Below are positions 1 through 8,733 of a DNA stretch of 64,000 nt, piece by piece (within the stretch, counting starts at the first letter, position 1; each line of letters starts with the position of its first letter). The stretch comes from Pontiella sulfatireligans (GTDB taxonomy: Bacteria; Verrucomicrobiota; Kiritimatiellia; Kiritimatiellales; Pontiellaceae). The stretch is from contig NZ_CAAHFH010000001.1 in the NCBI RefSeq assembly GCF_900890705.1, positions 124,001 through 188,000 of the forward strand, read 5' to 3'. A program made the position numbers and the translations under genes. The notes below the pieces were generated by a model. The model was given only the letters and a program-made list of their open reading frames with translations, searched no databases and was not told the origin of the DNA.

Positions 1-651
1 ATCCATATTTCCGAAACGGAAAAGGAGGTCGAAGATTGCGTGGCGCTCTGCGGGTTGCGGCCGGTCGAGTGGCTGCAAAAAATCGGATTCCTCGGTTGCA
101 ACATCGTGGCGGCTCACGCCATTCATGTGACCGACAAGGAAATTCATCTGCTGGCGAAGAATGGAGTGAAGGTCGTGCACAATCCGGTTTCAAACATGAA
201 ATTGGCTTCGGGCAGCTTTTCCTATGCCCGCATGCGCGAGCACGGCGTGGAAGTCTCGCTCGGCACCGACGGGTGCTCGTCGAACAACAACCTTTGCATG
301 CTCGAAGAAATGAAAATGGCGGCGCTGCACGCCAAGCTGGTTCATAACGACCCAACGGTGCTGTCCGCCCGCGAGGCATTCAACATGGCCACGCTAGAAG
401 GCGCGAAGGCGCTGCGCCTGGACTGCGGCGAAATTGCCGAGGGGAAACTGGCCGACTGCATGTTGGTTGATCTTTCCAACCACCGGCTTGCGCCCGGCTA
501 CCAATTGATTGACGATCTCGTCTACAGCGCCGATACCTCCTGCATTGATACCGTTATCTGCGACGGAAGAATTCTGATGCAAAACGGCTGTGTGGAAGGC
601 GAAGAGGAGATCGTTGCCGAAGCCCGTCGCTACGCAACAACCTTCCAATAA
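1..651 (+). CDS. MTA/SAH deaminase-type amidohydrolase (5' end missing)
   Basis: This is the C-terminal part of a metal-dependent amidohydrolase; the reading frame is open from base 1, so the gene starts before the window. The visible part opens with HISETEKEVEDC and later shows HNPVSNMKLASG and LGTDGCSSNNNL. These are the conserved blocks of the TrzN/AtzB/MtaD group, whose members deaminate S-adenosylhomocysteine or 5'-methylthioadenosine with Zn or Fe in a TIM barrel. The terminal segment (residues EGKLADCMLVDL onward) is the usual small beta domain. Family membership is clear; the exact substrate is inferred. The next gene follows after about 50 bases on the same strand. Confidence 0.85.
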   Translation: MHISETEKEVEDCVALCGLRPVEWLQKIGFLGCNIVAAHAIHVTDKEIHLLAKNGVKVVHNPVSNMKLASGSFSYARMREHGVEVSLGTDGCSSNNNLCMLEEMKMAALHAKLVHNDPTVLSAREAFNMATLEGAKALRLDCGEIAEGKLADCMLVDLSNHRLAPGYQLIDDLVYSADTSCIDTVICDGRILMQNGCVEGEEEIVAEARRYATTFQ

Positions 652-699
652 TTGAAAATGGCTTGATAAGAGCTGAGTATACAGCGATATTGCTCTTCT

Positions 700-1707
700 A
701 TGGAACATAACGGAATCATACGCAGCAGGGCCTATTCCCGCGCCGGGTTCGTCGGGAACCCGTCCGACGGCTATTTCGGCAAAACCATTTCGTTCACCTT
801 CAGCAACTTCTACGCGGAAACCGTTATGTACGAAGCACCACGGTTGGAGTTGCTGCCCAACCGCCGCGATCTGGCCATCTATAAGAACCTCGACCATTTG
901 GAACAGCATATCCGCGAATGCGGATACTACGGTGGAATCCGTCTGCTTCAGGCCTCCCTTAAAAGGTTCCTCATCTATTGCCGGGAAAAGGATATTGATC
1001 TTGGCGAGCGCGTTTTTGCGATGCGCTATTTTTCCAACATTCCTCATCATGTCGGCATGGCGGGTTCTAGTGCGATCATTACAGCATGTTTCCGTGGATT
1101 GATGCAGTTCTATGGAGTCGACATTGCCAAGGAACAACTGGCCAACATTATTCTGTCTGTTGAAACCGAGGAGCTTGGAATCGGCGCCGGTTTGCAGGAC
1201 CGCGTGGCTCAAGTCTACCAAGGCTTGACCTTCATGGACTTCGATCAGGAAACTATGGAGCAGAAAGGGCACGGAATCTACGAACCGCTTGAGTCCTCCC
1301 TGCTTCCGAATGTCTATATCGCCTATAAACGCGAACTCAGCGAAGGTTCTGAGGTTTTTCACAACGATATCCGAGCGCGCTACAATATGGGCGAGGAGGC
1401 CGTCGTTGAGGCTATGCAGGCATGGGCAGAACTTGCCGACCTGGTACGCGTGGCACTGCTGAGCGGCGATCGCGATGCGATCGGCCCGCTGCTTAATGAA
1501 AACTTTGATATGCGTCGAAGCATTTATGAAATCCATCCCGATAACATTGAGATGGTTGATGCCGCCCGTTCCACCGGCGCCAGCGCCAAATTCACCGGTT
1601 CAGGCGGCGCCATCGTTGGAACTTATGCCGGCGAGGATTGTTTTTCTGAACTAAAGCACACGCTGGAGCCAATGGGCATTGTCGTGTTGAAGCCGAATAT
1701 TATTTAG
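700..1707 (+). CDS. Glucuronokinase-like GHMP kinase
   Basis: This 335-residue GHMP kinase matches the plant-type glucuronokinase pattern rather than bacterial galactokinase or mevalonate kinase. The ATP loop is NIPHHVGMAGSSAI (about residues 113-126), the region ELGIGAGLQDRVAQVYQGL follows, and the third GHMP motif is GASAKFTGSGGAIVG near the C-terminus. The predicted reaction is phosphorylation of D-glucuronate at C1. The next gene, 15 bases downstream, is galU, a UTP-dependent nucleotidyltransferase, which fits a salvage route from free uronate to a UDP-sugar. Family membership is strong; the exact sugar is inferred from similarity I recognise by eye. The protein has no signal peptide and should be cytoplasmic. 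Confidence 0.8.
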   Translation: MEHNGIIRSRAYSRAGFVGNPSDGYFGKTISFTFSNFYAETVMYEAPRLELLPNRRDLAIYKNLDHLEQHIRECGYYGGIRLLQASLKRFLIYCREKDIDLGERVFAMRYFSNIPHHVGMAGSSAIITACFRGLMQFYGVDIAKEQLANIILSVETEELGIGAGLQDRVAQVYQGLTFMDFDQETMEQKGHGIYEPLESSLLPNVYIAYKRELSEGSEVFHNDIRARYNMGEEAVVEAMQAWAELADLVRVALLSGDRDAIGPLLNENFDMRRSIYEIHPDNIEMVDAARSTGASAKFTGSGGAIVGTYAGEDCFSELKHTLEPMGIVVLKPNII

Positions 1708-1722
1708 AAACGAGGAACCCCA

Positions 1723-2601
1723 ATGATACGCAAAGCTGTTATTCCCGCTGCTGGTTTCGGAACCCGCTTTTTACCGCTGACCAAGGCGCAGCCCAAGGAA
1801 ATGCTGCCCATTGTCGATACACCCACCATTCAGATGGTGGTCGAGGAGGCGGTTGAATCAGGCATCACCGATATTCTGATGGTCATCGGCAAGTCGAAGC
1901 GCGCCATCGAAGAGCATTTTGACCGCAATTTTGAGCTGGAGCAGGAACTCGCTGAAAAGGGCAAGACGGCGTTGCTGGACCAAATCAAGCATGTGTCCGG
2001 AATGGCTGAGATTCATTTTATCTGGCAGAAGGAGTTGAATGGTTTGGGCGACGCGGTCTCCTATGCCCGAAGCCACATCGGCAACGAGCCTTTTGCGCTT
2101 CTTTTAGGCGACACCATTCTCGAATCCTATTCCGGCGTGCCCGTCACGAAACAGCTCATGAATATTTCGGAAAAGCATCAGGGATCCGTCGTGGCGCTCG
2201 AAGAGGTGCCCCCAGAAAAGGTCAACCGCTATGGCATCATGGATGGCACTGCGATCGACGCCAGAGTTTACCGTGTGAATGATTTTATTGAAAAGCCGGA
2301 ACCGACCGATGCCCCCTCCAACCTCGCGTTCGCCGGGCGCTACATCTTCATGCCCGATATTTTTGACTTTCTAATGCAGACCGGGCGGGGCAAGCACAAC
2401 GAAATTCAGCTGACCGACGCCATGCGCCAGATGGCGCAAAGCCGGCCCATGTTCGGTGCAAGGATTGAGGGGAAACGCCATGACATTGGCAATAAGCTGG
2501 ATTTCATAAAAACCAACATTTACTACGCGCTAAAGCATCCAGAGCTGAAAGAGCCTCTTTCGGAATACATCAAGGAACTAGTGGGAAACAGGTTCCAATG
2601 A
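1723..2601 (+). CDS. galU: UTP-glucose-1-phosphate uridylyltransferase
   Basis: This enzyme makes UDP-glucose from glucose-1-phosphate and UTP in the cytoplasm. The 292-residue length is typical of bacterial GalU. The N-terminal nucleotide-binding signature is AVIPAAGFGTRFLPLTKAQPKEM (positions 4-26), and the conserved FIEKP and GRYIF segments are present. The start follows a GAGG-type ribosome site in the short gap after the glucuronokinase gene, so the two are probably cotranscribed. Because the neighbour phosphorylates a uronate, this copy might also act on glucuronate-1-phosphate; that is inference. A short palindrome (TTCCAATGACTGGAA, 2593-2607) overlaps the stop codon. Confidence 0.93.
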   Translation: MIRKAVIPAAGFGTRFLPLTKAQPKEMLPIVDTPTIQMVVEEAVESGITDILMVIGKSKRAIEEHFDRNFELEQELAEKGKTALLDQIKHVSGMAEIHFIWQKELNGLGDAVSYARSHIGNEPFALLLGDTILESYSGVPVTKQLMNISEKHQGSVVALEEVPPEKVNRYGIMDGTAIDARVYRVNDFIEKPEPTDAPSNLAFAGRYIFMPDIFDFLMQTGRGKHNEIQLTDAMRQMAQSRPMFGARIEGKRHDIGNKLDFIKTNIYYALKHPELKEPLSEYIKELVGNRFQ

Positions 2602-2998
2602 CTGGAAGCTCGGGAGGAGGATGGCTCCCAGCCATTGGAACCTCGGGAGATTGATTTTCTAGATCAGGGTGGCAACAACCATCAGCCCGATCATGGCGAC
2701 CCCGGTGAGGGCCATCGATACTTCTACTGCAACTATTGACCATGTCTTCATGATTTTGTCTCCTGTGATTGATAGATATATAGCAATGTGCATGCCACAG
2801 TCTTGCTCGTGCTCATTTCCCCTTATTTTCCCTCGTTAAATTCGGTTCTAGTTCTCGTTTGGAGGTCTGGTGCTCTTTCAAAATTGAGAATGTTCAAGCC
2901 GGAAGTGGGGATGTTCCCATTCTTTGGAAAAGTTTGGAAATGGATTGCAACGCATGAAAGGGACTATAAACTCGCCTCCATTAACGGAGGGCATGCAT
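2602..2998. other. Intergenic region between galU and ilvD
   Basis: Apart from the possible small peptide on the minus strand, this stretch holds decayed copies of a short palindrome built on TTCCAA/TTGGAA (around 2628-2640 and 2918-2940). It presumably also holds the ilvD promoter. I see no clear attenuator, T-box or riboswitch structure in it. Confidence 0.5.
2659..2751 (-). CDS. Possible 30-residue single-span membrane peptide
   Basis: This short open frame on the minus strand encodes 30 residues starting MKTWSIVAVEVSMALTGV and ending MVVATLI. Almost the whole peptide is hydrophobic and could form one transmembrane helix. It has a good ribosome site (AGGAG, 8 bases before the ATG) and lies alone between galU and ilvD, transcribed away from ilvD. 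Nothing identifies a function. Strong start signal and composition favour a real small gene, but its length alone could arise by chance. Confidence 0.4.
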   Translation of the reverse strand: MKTWSIVAVEVSMALTGVAMIGLMVVATLI

Positions 2999-4690
2999 AT
3001 GTGCGCGAAATCGTTCCGCAAGGATCAGCGTCCTTGGTCGTCGGTCGTGGTGGATGGCATTGAACGGGCTCCGAGCCGCTCGATGCTTCGGGCAGTCGGT
3101 TTTACTGATGCCGATTTCAAGAAGCCTCAAATCGGGATTGCCTCCACCTGGAGCATGGTGACGCCATGCAATATGCACATTGATCAGCTGGCCAAGGAAT
3201 CCGAACAAGGCGTGGCGGTAGCCGGAGGCAAGGCGGTTGTCTTCAACACCATATCCATTTCGGACGGCATTTCGATGGGAACCGAGGGCATGAAATATTC
3301 CCTCGTGTCGCGCGAAATCATTGCGGACTCCATTGAAACCGTTGTTGCCTGCGAGGGGTTTGACGGTGTAGTGGCCTTTGGCGGGTGCGACAAAAACATG
3401 CCGGGGTGCCTGATTGCTCTGGCGCGCCTGAACCGGCCGGCCGTGTTTGTTTATGGCGGCAGCATCAAGCCGGGTTGCTATTGCGGCAAGGATGTGGACA
3501 TCGTTTCGGTTTTTGAGGCAGTCGGTCAGCACGCCAAAGGCGAGATTTCTTTGCGCCAGCTTTCTGAAATTGAGCGATCGGCCATCCCCGGCGAAGGTTC
3601 GTGCGGCGGCATGTATACCGCTAATACTATGGCGTCTGCCATTGAGGCGATGGGCATGAGCTTACCCAACAGCTCGGCGCGCTTGGCGGCGTCGAAAGAC
3701 AAGCGCGAAGAGAGCCATGCGGCAGGTCGCGCCGTTATGCAACTCGTCGAACGGGGAATAAAGCCCTCAGATATTCTGACCCGGCAGGCGTTTTTGAACG
3801 CGATCGCCGTGGTTATGGCGCTCGGCGGATCCACCAATGCGGTGCTGCATCTGCTGGCGATGGCCAACGCTGCGAAGGTGCGGCTTTCGCTCAACGATTT
3901 CACCGCGGTCGGCAAAAAGGTGCCTGTGCTGGCCGACCTAAAGCCGAGCGGAAAATATGTGATGGCCGATCTTACGGCGATCGGCGGCGTTGCACCGCTG
4001 ATGGCGAGGCTGCTGAAGGAGGGGCTGATCGACGGCGACTGCATGACCGTCACCGGAAAGACGCTTAAGCAAAATCTGGCACATGTAAAACCTTATCCCC
4101 GCAAGCAGGACATCATTCGCCCCTTCAGCCGGCCGGTCAAAAAGGAGGGGCATTTGGTGGTCCTCAAAGGCAACCTTGCGCCCGAAGGAGCGGTCGCCAA
4201 GATATCCGGTAAGGAAGGACTACGCTTTGAGGGAAAAGCGATCGTTTTCAACTCCGAGGAGCAAGCGCTCAAGAAGATTCTCGATGGCACCGTGAAGAAG
4301 GGCCATGTGGTTGTTATTCGTTATGAAGGTCCGCAGGGTGGCCCCGGCATGCGCGAAATGCTGGCGCCGACGTCGGCGATTATGGGGCGGGGACTGGGAC
4401 AGGACGTGGCACTCATCACCGACGGCCGCTTCTCGGGCGGCAGCCACGGATTTGTGATTGGCCACATTACGCCGGAAGCCTATGTCGGCGGACCGCTGGC
4501 CATCGTCAAGAACGGCGACTCCATCGCAATCGACTGCAAGAAGCGTTCGGTTGAACTGCAGCTTTCAAAGGTAGAGATCAAGCGACGCTTTACGCAATGG
4601 AAGGCGCCCCGCCAAAGCAATAAAACCGGCGCGCTTGCCAAATATGCAAAGCTTGTCGGCCCCGCTTCTGGAGGCGCCGTCACGGGCTGA
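2999..4690 (+). CDS. ilvD: Dihydroxy-acid dehydratase
   Basis: IlvD removes water from 2,3-dihydroxy-isovalerate and 2,3-dihydroxy-3-methylvalerate in branched-chain amino acid synthesis. The protein has the [Fe-S] cysteine motifs GGCDKNMPGC and CNMHIDQLA, the SLLRA-like SRSMLRAVGF start, and the C-terminal GGSHGFVIGHITPEA block. The start at 2999 gives 563 residues, the usual family size, and places GGAGG (2986-2990) 8 bases upstream. An in-frame ATG at 2993 sits too close to that site, and longer in-frame extensions upstream lack family similarity. leuB, also of branched-chain synthesis, lies 5 kb away and is not in the same operon. Confidence 0.93.
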   Translation: MCAKSFRKDQRPWSSVVVDGIERAPSRSMLRAVGFTDADFKKPQIGIASTWSMVTPCNMHIDQLAKESEQGVAVAGGKAVVFNTISISDGISMGTEGMKYSLVSREIIADSIETVVACEGFDGVVAFGGCDKNMPGCLIALARLNRPAVFVYGGSIKPGCYCGKDVDIVSVFEAVGQHAKGEISLRQLSEIERSAIPGEGSCGGMYTANTMASAIEAMGMSLPNSSARLAASKDKREESHAAGRAVMQLVERGIKPSDILTRQAFLNAIAVVMALGGSTNAVLHLLAMANAAKVRLSLNDFTAVGKKVPVLADLKPSGKYVMADLTAIGGVAPLMARLLKEGLIDGDCMTVTGKTLKQNLAHVKPYPRKQDIIRPFSRPVKKEGHLVVLKGNLAPEGAVAKISGKEGLRFEGKAIVFNSEEQALKKILDGTVKKGHVVVIRYEGPQGGPGMREMLAPTSAIMGRGLGQDVALITDGRFSGGSHGFVIGHITPEAYVGGPLAIVKNGDSIAIDCKKRSVELQLSKVEIKRRFTQWKAPRQSNKTGALAKYAKLVGPASGGAVTG

Positions 4691-4763
4691 AGCTCCATCC
4701 TTTGGAACTTCGGGCTTTTTTCTGACCGGTGCTTCGCCTACCTTGGTTTGCGGAGACCGACTT

Positions 4764-5171
4764 ATGAAAATTGAAGTTTTTGCCCTTTGCGACGCCGCCA
4801 CCGATAACCGCGGGAAGCTGAACATCCTTGGAACGTTCGACCAGATCTATGCCGCTAAAATGCCGGTGGTTCATCCCGCATGCGCCATTGCCCTGCGGAT
4901 CCGGTTCGACAAAATGGAAGAGGGTGCGCACAAGGTGAACCTCGAATTGGTCAATCCCGACGGACTTCCCGTGTTCCAAGGCATGGAAGGCGAAGTTAAT
5001 CCGCGCATGGGCGACGATGTGGGGTCGGTGGCCGTGAACCTGATCCTCAACTTCCAGCACATCAAATTCGAAGCGTTTGCGGACTATCAGATCAACCTCG
5101 CTATGGATGATGTCGCCTTGGGGTCACTGCCGCTTCGGGTGCGCGAAATGCCTCGTCAGCAAATGGCTTAA
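4764..5171 (+). CDS. Hypothetical protein, DUF6941-like
   Basis: This is a 135-residue soluble protein beginning MKIEVFALCDAATDNRGKLN, followed by LGTFDQI and an all-beta pattern with HPACAIALRIRF. It resembles a widespread small uncharacterised family (DUF6941) of single-domain beta proteins that often start with a CD-A-x-D-x-x-GKLN segment. The function is unknown. The ATG at 4764 is chosen because the protein begins with the family's conserved start and GGAG lies about 8 bases upstream; a longer open frame into ilvD is not convincing. Its stop codon overlaps the stop of the convergent recO gene. Confidence 0.65.
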   Translation: MKIEVFALCDAATDNRGKLNILGTFDQIYAAKMPVVHPACAIALRIRFDKMEEGAHKVNLELVNPDGLPVFQGMEGEVNPRMGDDVGSVAVNLILNFQHIKFEAFADYQINLAMDDVALGSLPLRVREMPRQQMA

Positions 5172-5914
5172 AGACTTTGCAGGGCCGCGTTGCGCGGTTC
5201 GGTGCGCATGTTGAAGTGATGCTTCATGAAGGTGCTGGCAATAGCATTGACCGCCGTGAGCTGCGGACCGGATAAGGACGTCTTTACAGCCGTTCCGGGA
5301 GTGCCAGCGTGCTGCCATGCGCGCAGGATGGCCAGCACATCGGGCGGGCTCACCAAGAAGGGCAGCTTCTTCGCTTTGCTGCACGGGGCGCAGACTACGC
5401 CGCCGGTCGAAGCGCAGAAGCGCAACTCGTTGCCCGATCCGCAAAGCACGCAGTTCTTTCCGAAATTTGGAGCATGGCCGTGGTGAGTGCAAAACTGCAG
5501 TTCTGCCCAGGCGATAAACTGAGGCCCTCCTCCATATTCTGCTGAAAAATCCAGCAGCGATTCATAGAATTCGAACAGTTCGGGGTGGGGGGCTTCATCG
5601 GGCGTTGTTTTGTTGATCAGCGCCGTGAGATAGGAGGCCGTTTGCATGGCCCGCCAGTCGGTGCGGAAAGCATCGCGCCGGTAGAGCATCGAGCATTCCT
5701 TGCCGGTATGGAGGCTGTCGGCGCGTTTGGCGAAATAGAGCAGTTCGCTGGTGCTGAATAGTTCGTATTCTCCCAGAAAAGGGCTCTTGGGGCGCAACGC
5801 TCCTTTGAGCAGGGTGGAAACCTTGCCGTGGCGACGCGTCAGCCAATGCACAATGCGCGAGGTGCTTGAATAGGGATAGACGGCCAGCGGTATGGCGGTG
5901 GCGCGAATGATCAT
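5168..5914 (-). CDS. recO: DNA repair protein RecO
   Basis: RecO works with RecR and RecF to load RecA onto SSB-coated gaps and to anneal strands. This 248-residue protein has the N-terminal OB-fold segment (IIRATAIPLAVYPYSSTSRIVHWLT, residues 2-26, with the KGALRPKSP stretch). It also has a C-terminal zinc-binding module with cysteines in CVLCGSG and VCAPC. Length is normal for the family. The start lies 9 bases after the end of the upstream gene mgtE, so both are probably read from one message. Its stop codon overlaps that of the convergent DUF6941-like gene by four bases. Confidence 0.88.
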   Translation of the reverse strand: MIIRATAIPLAVYPYSSTSRIVHWLTRRHGKVSTLLKGALRPKSPFLGEYELFSTSELLYFAKRADSLHTGKECSMLYRRDAFRTDWRAMQTASYLTALINKTTPDEAPHPELFEFYESLLDFSAEYGGGPQFIAWAELQFCTHHGHAPNFGKNCVLCGSGNELRFCASTGGVVCAPCSKAKKLPFLVSPPDVLAILRAWQHAGTPGTAVKTSLSGPQLTAVNAIASTFMKHHFNMRTEPRNAALQSL

Positions 5915-5923
5915 GCCCGCCTC

Positions 5924-7312
5924 CTAAACCACCGCATGCACGGCGCTGATCATGGCCAGCGTTACGCCATAGTAGATCAATAGGGCAAAGATGTCGTTCG
6001 AAGCGGTGACAAAGGGGCCGGATGCCACGGCTGGATCGATCTTGAACCGGTTGAGAAGCACCGGAACCAACGCGCCGAATACGGCGGCAAAGGCCATGGC
6101 GCTGAAGAGCGCGATTCCAACCGTTACAGCCAAGAAAGACGGAGCGATGGCTGATGGCCCATTATGGGCAATCATAAAGCGCGCCCACAGACCGATGGTA
6201 GCACCACAGATGAGGCCCATCGATGCTCCGGCAATAATTTCGTGCGTAATGATCTTTGCAACTTTTCGGCTGTGGCTCGCACCGAGCGCAATACCGCGAA
6301 TAATCAGCGTAGAGGATTGGATGCCGGTGTTGCCTCCCATGGCCATGATGATCGGGACAAAGAAGCTCAGCGCCACGACTTCAGACATGGTGATGTGGTT
6401 CATGAAGCTTTTTAGAATCAGGCTGCTGACAAAGCCGGTGCCCAAAGTGATGAGCAGCCAAGGCAGCCGGGCCTTGCAGGCTTGGAGCGGGGAGGTGTCT
6501 TCCAGTTCCGAATCGTTGGAGCCGGCGAGCTTAAAGATGTCTTCTGAAGCCTCTTCTTCCATGACGTCCATGATGTCGTCAACCGTAATGCGTCCCACCA
6601 GTTTGTTTTGCCGGTCGAGAACCGGCAGTGAACTAAGGTCGTATTTGGAGGCGAGCCTCGCCACTTCTTCCTGGTCGGTGTCGGTGTGGACGGAAATGGT
6701 TTCTTTTTCTGCCATTTTCTCGAGCGACAGGTTCCGGTTGGCTTGTTTAAGCAGCTCCCACAACTGAATCCATCCGGTCATCCGGCCTTCGGCATCAACG
6801 ACGTAAAGGTAGTACAAGGGTTCATCGAACTCGAGCGATCCAATGTAGTCGATGGCTTCCTCTGCCGTCATGGTGGCGCTCGCCGCCACAAAGTCGGTGG
6901 TCATGATGCCGCCGGCGGTGTCTTCGTCGTATTGAAGCAGTTCGCGGACTTCTTCGGATTCCTCGTTCTCCATGAGCTCGAGAATCTCTTCGCTGCGCTT
7001 GCCTTCAAGCTCGCCCAATACATCGGCGGCATCATCCGGCGCCATTTCCTCAATGATGTCGGAGATTTCTTCGTCGGTCAGCTCTTCGAGAATATCGGCC
7101 TCGGTCTGGTCGTCAAGCTCGGCTAGCACATCAGGTTTGATGCTGTCGTCAATCAGGTCGAACAGCTTGTTGTGCGTGCTGGATGGGGCATGGTTGATGA
7201 TCTCGGCGATATCGGCCGGATGCAGTTCTTCGAAAAACTTGGGGATTTGCTCCCAAAGCTCGCCTTTGATGCAGAAGGTGATCCGCTCTGTAATGCGGTT
7301 GCTGTCCGACAT
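5924..7312 (-). CDS. mgtE: Magnesium transporter MgtE
   Basis: This 462-residue protein has the order typical of MgtE Mg2+ channels. An acidic N domain comes first (residues about 20-130, with ELHPADIAEIINH and repeated acidic helices). Two CBS domains follow (about 135-255), including TTDFVAASA and GRITVDDIMDVMEEEA. The C-terminal membrane part (about 290-462) has roughly five helices and the pore segment MAMGGNTGIQSSTLIIRG. Gating by cytosolic Mg2+ through the N and CBS domains is known for the family. The gene directly precedes recO with a 9-base gap. Confidence 0.93.
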   Translation of the reverse strand: MSDSNRITERITFCIKGELWEQIPKFFEELHPADIAEIINHAPSSTHNKLFDLIDDSIKPDVLAELDDQTEADILEELTDEEISDIIEEMAPDDAADVLGELEGKRSEEILELMENEESEEVRELLQYDEDTAGGIMTTDFVAASATMTAEEAIDYIGSLEFDEPLYYLYVVDAEGRMTGWIQLWELLKQANRNLSLEKMAEKETISVHTDTDQEEVARLASKYDLSSLPVLDRQNKLVGRITVDDIMDVMEEEASEDIFKLAGSNDSELEDTSPLQACKARLPWLLITLGTGFVSSLILKSFMNHITMSEVVALSFFVPIIMAMGGNTGIQSSTLIIRGIALGASHSRKVAKIITHEIIAGASMGLICGATIGLWARFMIAHNGPSAIAPSFLAVTVGIALFSAMAFAAVFGALVPVLLNRFKIDPAVASGPFVTASNDIFALLIYYGVTLAMISAVHAVV

Positions 7313-7482
7313 GCCAATATCCCCTTAAGATTGCGCAAAACCATAGACATTGCGCCGCATAACTCCAAGCCAATTAGTTGTCTTGAAAATTGCGGGAGCC
7401 GCTGGGTCTTGTCATGCAGGATTTGACAAAGCGGGCAAAGATCAATAATTTCACTCCTTTCAATAACCATACAGGAGGAATC

Positions 7483-8169
7483 ATGATTAAGCATTGCATT
7501 TCAGTGGCGGCGTTGGCCGTAATCTTGACCGGATGCCAGTCCACGCCGAATGATGCAGCGGAGCGGGTTGAAGAAGTTGAACTGCAGCAGGAGCAGAAGC
7601 AGCAGGCAATGGAAAAAGTTGAACAAGCGGAGAACGCTCCGGCAAAAATTGAACAGGAAAGGACAACCGTAATGATTTTGATGAAAACATCCAAAGGGGA
7701 CATTAAGCTCGAACTCAATAAGGAAAAGGCGCCGAAAACCGTGGCCAACTTCTTGAAATATGCCGAGTCCGGCCACTATTCAGGAACGATCTTTCACCGT
7801 GTGATCGAAAACTTTATGATCCAGTGTGGCGGCTTCGACGAAAACATGACCCAGAAAAATGCGCCGTACACCGTCGAGAACGAAGCGGACAACGGGCTGT
7901 CAAACGACCTTGGCTCCGTTGCCATGGCGCGCACCTCCGATCCGCACAGCGGCGGCGCCCAGTTCTTTATTAACGTGAAGGACAACGGTTTCCTGAATCA
8001 CACCGCCAAAACCCCGCAGGGTTGGGGCTACTGCGTATTCGGCAAGGTGGTCGAAGGTATGGATGTCGTTGAGAAAATCAAAGCCGTTCCGACCGGAAAC
8101 AAGGGCATGCACGGCGATGTTCCGGTAGATCCGGTCATCATTACCGAGGTGATCGTCCTCGAAAAATAG
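7483..8169 (+). CDS. Cyclophilin-type peptidyl-prolyl isomerase lipoprotein
   Basis: The gene encodes a 228-residue envelope lipoprotein: a signal peptide ending in the lipobox LTGC (about residues 15-18), a glutamine/glutamate-rich linker of about 40 residues, then a bacterial PpiA/PpiB-type cyclophilin domain. The domain shows IFHRVI, the GDIKLEL start, SGGAQFFINVKDN and the FGKVVEGMDVV end. It catalyses prolyl isomerisation, probably in the periplasm at a membrane. The ATG at 7483 is chosen because ACAGGAGG sits directly upstream; the longer open frame has no such site. A 38-base hairpin follows the stop. Confidence 0.88.
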   Translation: MIKHCISVAALAVILTGCQSTPNDAAERVEEVELQQEQKQQAMEKVEQAENAPAKIEQERTTVMILMKTSKGDIKLELNKEKAPKTVANFLKYAESGHYSGTIFHRVIENFMIQCGGFDENMTQKNAPYTVENEADNGLSNDLGSVAMARTSDPHSGGAQFFINVKDNGFLNHTAKTPQGWGYCVFGKVVEGMDVVEKIKAVPTGNKGMHGDVPVDPVIITEVIVLEK

Positions 8170-8194
8170 TTTTCCAATTCAGTGGAAAAATGCC

Positions 8195-8232
8195 AATGCC
8201 GGAACTTCCCATAGCGGGGAGATTCCGGCATT
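8195..8232 (+). terminator. Strong hairpin after the cyclophilin gene
   Basis: Arms AATGCCGGAA (8195-8204) and TTCCGGCATT (8223-8232) pair perfectly and enclose a second stem CTTCCC/GGGGAG. Only a short pyrimidine stretch (CTCTTT) follows, so termination is plausible but not classical. A smaller palindrome, TTTTCCA..TGGAAAA, lies at 8170-8189 just before it. The next gene starts ten bases later, so the hairpin may instead affect its expression. Confidence 0.55.
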
Positions 8233-8241
8233 CTCTTTGGC

Positions 8242-8733
8242 ATGAAAGGCGAGTGCGATAAATTGATTGAAAATATCCAGTCCAGCGGTTGGGAAGCTTC
8301 TATCGTTGCGACCGGCGGTGGCAGCGGGGCGGTTCATGCGCTGCTGTCGCATCCCGGTGCCTCGCGCTTTGTGCTGGAAACGCAAATCCCCTACAGCGCC
8401 GAAGCGCTCAGCGCCTATCTTGGGTATGCGCCTGCCCAGGGTTGCTCCAAAGAAACCGGCCGGCTCATGGCCTCGCGTGCGCTGGAGCGGGCTCATCAGC
8501 TTCAGGTTCCTGATTCCAAATTTAAAGGTATGGGCATTGCCTGCACGGCAGCGCTTCAGACCAACCGCCAACGAAAGGGAGCCGACCGGGCTTTTATTTA
8601 CATCAAGTCAACAGACCGTGAGGCTTCTCAGGTTTTGGAACTAGCGCGGGGAACCCGTGCGGAACAGGAAGAGGCGCTTAGCGAGGCGCTGTTGAAGTTC
8701 ATCGCTGAATTTGTTGTGGAGGTGGAGCCATGA
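8242..8733 (+). CDS. CinA C-terminal-like amidase (PncC type)
   Basis: The 163-residue protein corresponds to the stand-alone C-terminal domain of CinA, known in several bacteria as nicotinamide-mononucleotide deamidase (PncC). Visible family features are the glycine-rich VATGGGSGAVHALLSHPGASR segment near the start, SKETGRLMA and the GIACTA segment. The family pattern usually begins with an E-S-x-T-G-G type loop; here it is IVATGGGSGA, so the usual catalytic serine may be displaced and activity needs testing. It overlaps the following nucleotidyltransferase by four bases (ATGA), which supports translational coupling and a joint role in pyridine nucleotide metabolism. Confidence 0.7.
   Translation: MKGECDKLIENIQSSGWEASIVATGGGSGAVHALLSHPGASRFVLETQIPYSAEALSAYLGYAPAQGCSKETGRLMASRALERAHQLQVPDSKFKGMGIACTAALQTNRQRKGADRAFIYIKSTDREASQVLELARGTRAEQEEALSEALLKFIAEFVVEVEP

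Noticed and set aside
394..1536. 380-residue minus-strand open frame opposite the glucuronokinase gene
   Set aside because: It lies antisense to two well-supported genes, has no recognisable motif and no ribosome site.
2788..3063. 91-residue frame overlapping the ilvD start
   Set aside because: It runs into ilvD in another frame and has no family similarity or ribosome site.
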